From Vitrella brassicaformis (lineage: Eukaryota > Sar > Vitrellaceae): a stretch of 33,262 bases of DNA. The stretch lies in the NCBI GenBank assembly GCA_001179505.1, contig CDMY01000436.1, positions 1-33,262 on the forward strand, read 5' to 3'. Every line of letters begins with the position of its first letter. Position 1 is the stretch's first letter. The notes below the pieces were generated by a model. The model saw only the letters and a list, made by a program, of their open reading frames with translations. It did not search any database and was not told the origin of the DNA. Below, piece by piece: positions 10,115-19,399 of the stretch. The translations under genes and the position numbers were made by a program.

Positions 10115-13100
10115 TCACTGCAGCAGTCTGAACACCTCTATCTGATCGGCATCAATCTCCTCCTCATGATACACCTGGGGATCAATCTGCAGCAGTTCCC
10201 ACGCCGCTTCCCCGTAGCAACCCCCCGTCCCCGTAGAGGCCGCCATCTGCCACAGCCCCAGCCACATCCGCCCCACGGACTGGCCCACGCTCAGTTTGTA
10301 GTGGCGGCGTGAGCGGCTGTCCGCCCGTGCGACAGTCACACACTGCAGGGTGGGCGACGCCGACTGGAATGGGGGAGTGGCCTGATGCTTTGAAGATGAG
10401 GGCGGGCGTCTCGTAGTCGTTGAAGAAGCGGGGACCGGCCGGGGTCTCCACATGCGGGGGCGGGGGCGGCTTGATGCTGTCGTCGATGAAACAGCCGTGC
10501 ATGTCGCCGTTGCTTCGGACGAGGAACAGCAGGCAGGTCGCACCGCCCACACGGGTGAGCATGTCGGTGTACCGATCGCCGTGCTCAGTCGCTCTGCATG
10601 TACGGCCATCAAATGCGCAGGTTCGCGGAGTCCCATTCAGTGCCTCCCTTACCTGTACAGTAGCTCGATGCCTGTGATTTGCTTGCCCGTCGTCTGCAGC
10701 ACGGCCACGAGCTGGCTGGCGCATGCAATGGCAGATGGGCTCGGGCGGCAGGCCGAATTGCCGTGCAGCCGCATCATGGGCTTCATCCGCATGCCGCGTC
10801 GCCGCATCGCGGCCACTAGCGACTCCATGAGACGTCGAGGCGCATAGGGGGGGTCGATCACACTCATGGGCGAGGCAGTGCGCATGCGGGCGGCAAAATC
10901 GATAGCGAGTGCCTCGGCTGAGACGCCGGGAGGGACGGAGGGGAGGTAGCGCCTGACCATGGAGGAGAGCTCGTTGACGGTGGCCGCCAGGTTGGTGAGC
11001 ATCGCCAGCCGCCGCTGCGGGGCTGCTGCTCCCACCAGCGCCTCGAGCACGTCGGCGGCTGATGAATGGGCGAAAGCCTTCTCACACAACTGGTGGGTCA
11101 ACAGAGCGACGAATTATCCACCCATTCATTTCCCCCTTCCCTCCAATCCTTGTACACTTACCGCTGCGATGTCAGTAGCCATCATGACGATGTGCAGCTG
11201 GTCCTCCACGATATGGACCTGCCCTATCGCGCCTGAGAGGCGGCGCTGCACAGCCGCGTTGAGGTCATCCAGATGGTGTTGCTCAGGCAGGACCACCGTC
11301 AGCTGCGAGATGGACTGCATCTCGAGGATGGACCAGATACTCGACAGAATGAAGGCGCCTGGCTCGACAATGTCCTCAGACGGTACTGAGACGGTACACA
11401 GATGGACGGATGGACACATACGGCGTTCAGTCCCCGTATGCTCGCCCCCCACTTACCATCTACGTGCATCTCTATGGTGTCGATGTGTGGCAACCGGTCC
11501 CTGTGGTCGCCCAGTCTGATGCCCTCCCTCTGGTCCTCGGCCTCGATGAGCTCGGGGCCATGTCCAGACATGAACCCCAGCGAAAGCCGTTTGATCGCAC
11601 CAAAGCCCCCTCTCAGGAGGACCTGCCGCGCCTCTGTTTCGCTGCCGGCGATGCGGAGTACCTGCAGCGAGGGCATCTGCTGGGTCAAGGAGGCCGCCAA
11701 ACGCATGGCGACGTCGCCGCTCGCGGTGAGGGCCTCGACCTTCTGTAAACGCCGCTTGAGGACAGGCAGAGGCTGCTGCTGCTGCTGCTGTCCGTCGGCT
11801 GTCTGCAGGGCGCCGAGCACCAGGTGCGTCGGTACGGTCCATGCACGAAGCTGGCTGAGCAGGTCGAGCACGTCTGTGGTCAGCATGTCTTCTAGCTGCA
11901 GGTCCTCGAGGCTCGGTAGCCTGCTCAGCAGCTGTCCCGCCATGGGCAGCCCGATGCGGCCAAAGACAGTCAGGCCCCCCACGGCATCGAAGGCCCTCGC
12001 TGGGAAAATGTTGTCGAATGCGCAGAGCTCGGGGGGCGGGGGCGCGACAGCATTGGCAAGCGGTGTCCAGCCCTCGGCACACTGGATGGCTATGCTGCAT
12101 CCCCTGCTCCGCTCGAACATCAGCACATCCAGGCCCCGCTGCCGGCCGATGTGGTTGATGCCGCCCTGCGATCCGGCGAGGTGCTGCGGAGTGACGTTCC
12201 ACACGTACCGGAATGTAGGCCTCACACCTGGCAGGAGGGTGTCGATCTTGGGGCAGGTGAGGTAGCTGTGCGAGGTGTCCAGCCGCATGTTGTACGATTC
12301 GAGCAGCGAGCTGACCAGGCGGGGGCTGCAGGTGGGCAGGTTGCGGAAATCGAAGTGTGTGAAGGCCAGCAGTTCGTTGAGCGGCACGTCATGCGGCTGC
12401 TTGGCAGGGGGGAGGGGGCGCAGAAGACCTTGACCTTGCCCGCTCGCCAGAGGGAGCCAGGGACGACGGTCGCGTCGATGAGCGACGCCAACGCCCTGAA
12501 TGTGGCGAGTTCGTTGAGGATGAGCGAGTGACAGTCGATGCGGTCCACCACGATGCACAGGCAGCCGTCCGAGTCGCCGGCGTCGAGAGACCTTGAGCAG
12601 CCTCGCTGAACCAGCACCCTCTGAATGAATGCAGACCACAATCAAGGAACGACGGTATCAGTGGATGGCATGGTCTCCTTCCCCCCTTTCTGTCTCACTC
12701 ACCTGCAGGTCCTCGAGGCCAATTCTGAGATCGGTCGAGTCGAGTCCGTAGAGTTTCATGCAGCCGCGAATCCTCCGCAGAGACGCCAGAGGGCCCACAC
12801 TCCCCTGCTGCCCCACCGGCAGGTACCCAAAAAGTTCGGCCATCTCCGATGGATCGAATGGGTCGCTGGCAGTCACCGTCAGGTCGGCTAGGGACCGTGT
12901 CGTGGCCACGAATGGCCTGATGTCCTGTATCTCGGACGCATCTGGTGCCGTCACCGTCTCGACAGCCGGTGTGCGCCATCCTCGCCCATCAAACACGGAG
13001 TGGCCGTTCTGGACCCCTGTGACCTCTGTGAGGGCCGGGAGATTGATGGACTGCGAAGGGGCGGCTGGAGGGGGGTCGGCGTTGGTGTCGCTCAGCTGCT

Positions 13101-13701
13101 GGGCCTCCAGCTGTCCGATGTTGGGAATGGGCACCGACTCAAAGCTGAGCGACTCGAGGGAGCCCTCGCTCATCGTAGTGGATGGCCCCTCCTTCTCGCG
13201 CGCCATTCGACGTCCCACCACATGCCCCTCCACCAGTGCGATGACAGTCCCACGACACCACCCCTGCGCAATCGTGTGGAAGCCATCAGCAACCCCCTCC
13301 GCCCCCTCAGCCGTCCGGGGAAATCGATGCCGGACCCGCTTCAGGTTGATGAGGTGCTTCCCGAGCTCATGAGCCGTCTGCGGGGCTATCTGCTGCCAGG
13401 ATGTTCGTTGGCCTGGGTCGCTGCTGTCGATGGTCAAATCTGTGTGGTGATGCAGGACGGCTTCGCTGAGTGGGGAGGGCAGGGGAGGCGGGAGGGACCA
13501 CACCGGGTTGACCAAGGCGTACACACCAATCTGAAGCTCACGCGGCTGCACACAAGGGCACCACATGGATGGAGAGAAACGGGATGACTGCACCTGTCCA
13601 GATCTTTCTGTGCCGAAGCTTACCACAGGGATGCCGTGCCACCCCTGTTTCCGAATGGCCTGCAGGAAACCACCCACGAAAGCACACAAATGACCTTCCA
13701 T
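10115..13701 (-). CDS. leucine-rich-repeat protein with C-terminal TLDc-like domain (two apparent frameshifts)
   Basis: Exons: 13701-13624, 13545-12703, 12620-11457, 11385-11162, 11089-10653, 10593-10115 (about 1,074 aa if both frame breaks are corrected). The middle holds irregular leucine-rich repeats (LPSLEDLQLEDML, MPSLQVLRIAG, FGAIKRLSLGFM, LPHIDTIEMHVD) and a CAG-encoded Gln run near 11772. The last exon reads like a TLDc domain: LLYRATEHGDRYTDML, then a strand pair ending LVRSNGDMHGCFIDD, with the terminal segment ending DQIEVFRLLQ. TLDc domains in animals act in oxidative-stress protection and V-ATPase control; which applies here is unknown. One base seems missing in the C run at 12407-12418 and one extra in 10371-10375. 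Corrected exon lengths then fit the splice phases exactly. An extra 5' exon (ATG at 13894, donor near 13805) can join in phase and would lengthen the N-terminus. Confidence 0.65.
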
Positions 13702-14205
13702 GTCTGCAATGCATCTGTACGTGAAATATGCGTGTGGTTACCGTGAAGGCGGCCTTGACAGCTTCGCTATCAGCCGCGCTGCCAGCGGCAGTAGTGGCGC
13801 CACCCATTGAACCGGAAGCGGCGTCATTCTGACCACCACCTGCGGCAGGAAGGAATGCGGAGGGGAAAAGTGCAAGGTGCACATGGTTGCGCATCGTTCC
13901 AGCGTCTTTCACCTTCCTGCTGGGAAAGCGGTCGCCAGATGCGTCGCGGCGCCATCTATTGGCTACAACTCGTCAACACCTCCCCTTCGCGACTCTCGAT
14001 CGGGGCCAATAGCCAGGATCATCCTGGCCGATTTTTGGACGCATCCGATTTTGACGGCGCCTCGGCATCTTTGTTGACCGCATGTCTGTTTCTCCTTCCC
14101 TCCCCTCGTTACATCTGTTTCTGTCCATCTACCCACCTGCCATCGGTGCCATGCGCCCTTTCATTGTACATCCACATCACACTGACTGACCCCCTCCCTG
14201 TGGGA
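13702..14205. other. intergenic region between LRR/TLDc and TFIIIC genes
   Basis: This region holds the upstream sequence of the LRR/TLDc gene, with a possible extra 5' exon at about 13805-13894, and the 3' flank of the TFIIIC gene including copy B of the 49-nt element. No independent gene is visible. Confidence 0.5.
14154..14202 (-). repeat. 49-nt conserved 3'-flank element, copy B
   Basis: This block is 45/49 identical to 9991-10039. It begins 3 nt past the TGA (14206-14208) of the minus-strand TFIIIC gene and so lies in its 3' untranslated region. The two host genes are otherwise unrelated, so the similarity is not explained by gene duplication. Confidence 0.7.
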
Positions 14206-17200
14206 TCATTTCCACACGATGTATTTCTTCTGCGCCCGCGCCTGCATCTGGGAAGTCCGCTGGTTGATGAAGATGATGGTGCGGTTGTAAGCAGTGCACT
14301 GAAACCACATAAACACAGACAGAAAGAGAGAGAGAGAGAGTCTTTGTTGCTCTCATCAGCGAGTGTTTGGCTCTCTGACCCTGAGGATCTGGATGATGTC
14401 CTCTGCGTACGGGGGGTCGGGCATCTGTCCAGGGGGGGCCTTGCTGCGGGCCTCTTGTGCTGCCTCCTGCAAGGGGGTCAGCAGCTGCAGCACTTGCCGA
14501 TACATGAGCATCGCCTCGTTGAACACTGAAAGCGCTTGGAACCACCTGCAGGATACATACATTCGCAAGTGACACCAGACGGGCAGACACCATATCTCTG
14601 CCCGTATGTATCTGTGTGCACACGTCGTCTCGTGCTCACCTGCCCTTGTTGTAGCGTATTTCGGCCTCGTAGACAGTCGGCAGCACATGGGAGGCGTGCA
14701 GACCTCCCTCCTTCGCTCCGTCCATCGTGACGTCTCTGCAAGGATCAGAGGTGGGGGTGGGTGGGGGTGGGCCTGGTGGTGCTGCTGCTGCTGCTGCTGC
14801 CGCTGCTGCTGAGGATGATGGCTCTGAGGCGGGTTGTCCTTGCCCTTGCCCCTGCCCTTGCTTCTCCTTCTCCAGCCGCTCTCGCCGCTCCTTGTCCTCG
14901 AGCAGCTTCATGCAGCGGTGCAGCTCGCCGAACAGATGGCGGAGCTCAACATACTTGTACAACATCACCTCCGCCTTCTGCACAACCTCAAGCTTGTCCT
15001 GACGACACAGACGGACAGGTGTGTGCACCCCACACACAGAGGTCTGTCTGTCTGTCTGTCTGTCTGCAGTCACCGTGGTGGTCCGTGAGGTGGCGAGGAG
15101 CGTGTAACAGACGGCGAGGCAGAGTGAGTTGAGGGGATCCTCCGTCTTGAGCAGGTGGGCCTTTGTGTAGGCCTTGACGGCCAGGGGATAGTTGGAAGCC
15201 ATCAGACAGAAGTGGGCGGCGATCATCATGAACCCGTAAGAGTTGGGGTGCTGGTGCAGACGACGCACTATCCACGTCCTGACAGAACAAACACATACAC
15301 ACACACATGTCTTAAGACAGACACATGGACACAAAGGAGGTGCCTGGCTGGCTGGCTGGCTGGCGTGACCTACCTACCTCAGGTCGCGAACATGCGGGAT
15401 GCGGTGCACAGCTGTGGTGACGGCCGGTGTGTATGGGTGCATGAAGAGCAGCCAGCAGAAGGCCTCGAGCACTTTGGTCGGTGGCGCCACCACCTTGTTG
15501 CCCCGCACCGAGGTCCGCACCAGCACCCACTTGACGCGCTTCAAGGCCACCGTCTGCAGCTCACGGCCGCCGGACATACAACACTCTGTGGTGGGACGCA
15601 CATGACATTGAATCACACAAGAAAATGGATGCCTCTCTCTCCTCTCTCTCCCTGTGTGTTGCTCGCAGGGCCCACCCAATGAGAATTTCCGCAGCTGGAT
15701 GAGGAAGGCCTTTTTGGGTTTGTCGATCGCGTCCCCCGAGTGCAGGCGGAGTTTCCTGTGTGATGCGACGATCTCCTCCATGAGCCTGACGCCCTCCGCC
15801 ACCCGACCTGCCCGCCTCATCAGGTCGACGCCCTTGCAGATGAGGGAGCCATAGCCCTCATAGCCTACCAAATCCTCGACAGACTTGAGACCCAGCTCCT
15901 CTGAAAGGCCAACCAAGATAACAAGACAATGAACACACACATGGTGCGGCTGCAGGCCTCCCCCGATCCGTTCGTTCCCCAACCCACCTTTGCTCTTGCT
16001 GATCATGACGTGAGAGAAAAGCTTGTCCGTGCCAGTCCACTGCCCCCCCGCAGCCCTCCTTTTGCCCCTCCCCGCCCCGCTGCCCCGCCGCTTCCGCTTC
16101 TTGCTCTTCATCACAAACAGCCCATCCTCCCCCTCCTCGCCAAGCAAGTCACTGTCGTCCTCATCCAAACCGACCGCGGCGCTCTCATCCTGCCGAGCGA
16201 TCAGCCGCGAGGCGCGCGCGACGTCCAACTCTGAGTCGCGCACTAGGTGCAGGAAGTGCTGTATGCACTCGGTGATGGGGGGGAGGAGGGGATGGGTGGT
16301 CGGCAGGGGGGCGGGGGAGGTCTGGGAGAGGAGGGTCTCGAGCTCGCTCTGCAGACGGTGGAGCAGGTCCTGTCGCTGCTGTGTGGTCAGTGCCCTGATA
16401 ACGGACAACACAACACGCACAGTGAAGCCGAATGAGCGGCATCAGGCATATATTTGTTCGGTAAAACCGTACTTTGGGATTTGTTTGGCCTCCATGATCT
16501 GGCGGAAGTTGAGCGAGAAGGAAATGGCGTCGGCGTCTGCCCTCCTGCCCAGCCGCTGGTACACGTCAGCCAGCGGTGCGGCGATCTCGGGCGGCATGTT
16601 CTCGTAGCTGGGGGCGCCGAGCAGCTTCAGAGCAGTCTCGAGAAGCTCCGCTGCCTGCGCATACTGCCCCAGCTTGATGTGACAGTAGGCAAGCTTTGAC
16701 CACACCTGCAGACAGACATCGACACACAGCCAATTTGTGTGCGGCCTGCCCTCATCAGGTTAGGTGTGCAGTGCAGACCTCAATCTCGTTTCTGGTGAGT
16801 GAGAGCTGGAGGCTGTCGACGGGGAGCTTCTGCACGAGCATCAGTGCCTGCTGGTGCTGCTGGGGGCCGCCGTCCGCGAGCGCATCCGCCATGGACAGAT
16901 ACAGATCGGCGTGTGTGCTGGCGGGGTAGTGCTGCAGCACCTCCAGCACGTCGTCCGCAAGGGCATACTGACGCACACACATCACACAACATACATACAG
17001 AAGGAGAAATAAAGAGAGAGATGAGGACACAACACACTTCATGGACATACGTATGTATGTGTACCTACCTTCTGCAGGTGGCACGCGGCGACCCCGAGTT
17101 TGGTGACTAGGTCGGCGGGGAAGGTGTTGAGCGGCCTGTCCTGGAAGAGGCTCGTGAGGGTGTCGAAGGCCTTGCTGTACTCCTTCTGGGTGATGTACAG

Positions 17201-19205
17201 CTCGCACAGCATGTTGAGCGTGTTGGGGTCCACCTCTGCCGACGAATCCAGCACATCCTCCAACACCTGGGTTACCGCACCGCACGCACAGGCAAGGAAA
17301 CTCTTTCTGTCTGTGTGGGTGGTGTGCGCCGTGCCGTATTTGCTGACCTTGATGGCCTCGATCCGCCTGTCCAGCTTGTGGTACACCTTGGCCAGCTCAC
17401 GACCGACATCGGGATCACCTGAAGCAAGCAATAACACACCACATGACGACAGACACGACTTGGAGCCAAGTCGCCCCAATAGGGAGGGGAGGCCGCCGAT
17501 CACCTACCTTTGTGCACGTCGAACAGCGCTTGCAAGTGATTGGCAGCCTTGACGCTGTCCTCGCGACCGCCCTGCACACAGATACAGCCGCCCAATGCCT
17601 GTCTGTCTGTCTGTCCGTCTGTCTGCTACCTTAGCCAGGTGGCAAAGGGCCATTTCCCACGTGACGGTCTGGCGCTTCTGGGTGTCATCCTTGGGCACGT
17701 TGACCAAACAACGCCCGTAACAGTGAATCGCCTGCTGCAGGTCGCCTGCGTGAACGAACGCACACGCGCCTGTCTGTCTCCATGCAGGCAGGCACGTGTT
17801 TCCATTCACACCACACCCACCCACCCACCGATTTCCTGTGCGAGCCTTGCGACGTTGAGCCACTGGTCCTCGTCCCTCTGCACCAGGCTGGCGGCGATGA
17901 GGTAGAAGTGGACGGCCTTCTTCTTGTCGCCCAGCTCCTCGTAGATGAGGCCCAGTGTGTGGAAGGGGTCCGACAGCCCGGGGGCCCGCCGCACGATCTC
18001 GTTGAGCACCGTGATGGCCTGCTGGTGCTGCTTGTTCAGGAAATACTCGTTGGCCTCGCCGTACATCTTGGCAATCTGATCAATGGGAACATGTGTGTGT
18101 GGATGGAATGGCTGTGTGATGGGTGGGTGCATGGGGTAAGGTGGGGTAGTTGGCCGCTGACTGACCTCTGGGGACATCTTGGTGGGCTGCGAGGCGAAGT
18201 ACTTTTTCTTCTTTCTCCTCTTGGCCTTCGCTTTGTCCTCACCACCTTCTGTGCGAACACCACACACAGGCAGACAGACAGACAGACCGAGACGCTGCAT
18301 CTGGTCAGTCGGCGTATCACAATCTCTGCTTACCTCCAGCAGCACCAGCAGCTGCAGCCGCCGCCGCCGCCGCCTTGGCTTTGGGTTTGCCCTTTCGTTT
18401 CTTGGGTGCGCCTGGCTCGCCGGGCCCGCCGGTGAGGAACTCATCCACCTCACTCGATGAGGCAGACGACTCCTCCAGCGCACCACTGACACACAGACAC
18501 ATAGACGCACACAAAACAAACAGAGGGACAGCACGTTGCGGGCAAGCCGTCTGTGTGTCGATTGGGTGTGTGTGGTGTCCATACGTACAGTTCCGACTCT
18601 GAGGATCGTAGGCTTTCGTCTGACGGCTTGTCCTCAAACGGGTCGTAGTCCTCATCCGCTATGCTATCATCTTCCTCCTGATGACCACGATGATGAATGC
18701 CACAGGACACACAGGATGAAGAACACATGAGTGCGTGCATGCAGACAGACCCACCGCCCGACGCCCTCACCTCGCTTTCCACATCTCCGCCCTCGCCCTC
18801 CAGGAAGAAATCCAAGTCCTCATCATCGACGCCCTCCTCGTCATCCTCCTCCTCGTCCTCAACTCCACCGGCCCCTTCCCCCGCTGCTGCAGAAGCTGCA
18901 GCCGCCGCTGCCCCAGAAGAAGCCTCAGCGCCCTCTCCCAGCGACACATCCATCATATCCTCCCCCTCCATCTCCGCCATCTGCCGCTTCCTCGACGCCC
19001 GAGGCCCTCTCTTGGCCTTGGCCTTGGCAGACTTGGCCTTCGCCGCGCCCTTGGTGCGCGCCTTCGGCTGGCTCTGCTGCAGCTGCGGCAGGATGGACGC
19101 CATATGTGCCATCGCGTCGTCGTCCTCGGCCAGCGGCTGGTCGGGAAAAACGATGGGACGCGCCTTGGCGCTGGCAACGCTGCGGCGAGAGCGAGGCGCA
19201 CTCAT
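14206..19205 (-). CDS. GTF3C3: TFIIIC subunit 3-like TPR protein (GTF3C3/Tfc4)
   Basis: Eighteen exons close in frame: 19205-18771, 18677-18589, 18485-18334, 18248-18166, 18075-17829, 17745-17630, 17571-17508, 17418-17348, 17266-17069, 16967-16779, 16705-16473, 16394-15988, 15900-15676, 15585-15378, 15278-15074, 14998-14640, 14545-14380, 14298-14206 (1,179 aa). TFIIIC binds internal promoters of tRNA and 5S genes and recruits TFIIIB; this subunit is the TPR bridge to TFIIIB. The N-terminus is acidic with Ala/Lys-rich spacers, as in the family. From about residue 255 come tandem TPRs (EANEYFLNKQHQQAITVLNE; DPFHTLGLIYEELGDKKKAV; LAYCHIKLGQYAQAAELLET). A basic acidic-flanked insert (KSKKRKRRGSGAGRGKRR) precedes more helical repeats including TEDPLNSLCLAVCYTLLA. 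The subunit identity rests on architecture and local resemblance; another large TPR nuclear protein is the alternative. Confidence 0.72.
14324..14340. repeat. (GA)n microsatellite in TFIIIC intron
   Basis: A short GA run in the last intron (14299-14379) of the TFIIIC gene. Confidence 0.8.
15042..15066. repeat. (TCTG)n microsatellite in TFIIIC intron
   Basis: Six tandem TCTG units within the intron 14999-15073. A partly complementary CAGACGGACAG block lies near the other end of the same intron (about 15008-15018). Confidence 0.85.
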
Positions 19206-19399
19206 GATGAAAACTCACCACGGCGATGAATCGGGAAGGCTCAGGAGCAGCAGACACCGTTCATTTGGTTTGGTTTGGTCATTCTTCCTTCCCCTCGTGC
19301 CGCTTAGCTCGCAGACTTTGGCGAGCTTTGAGAAAGATCTGCGCATTTTATCTGCATTCCCCGGCGTCTGCGACCCCGAGCAAGGCTGTGCAGCTGAAG
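19206..19399. promoter_or_regulatory. divergent promoter region, TFIIIC gene / membrane-protein gene
   Basis: Only 194 bp separate the start codons of the minus-strand TFIIIC gene (19205) and the plus-strand membrane-protein gene (19400). The region includes a TTTGG repeat (about 19263-19279). Both 5' untranslated regions and the promoter(s) must fit here, so shared control is plausible but not shown. Confidence 0.5.

Noticed and set aside
11402-12265. Long plus-strand open frame of 287 codons
   Set aside because: It lies opposite the LRR exon, whose frame has LRR motifs and phase-consistent splicing. The plus-strand frame is Ser/Arg/Pro/Cys-rich as expected for an antisense shadow of GC-rich coding DNA.
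13741-13912. Extra N-terminal exon for the LRR/TLDc gene using the donor at 13741
   Set aside because: That donor would give an intron of about 40 nt and breaks the frame. An upstream donor near 13805 joins in phase, so the exon is only mentioned as possible.
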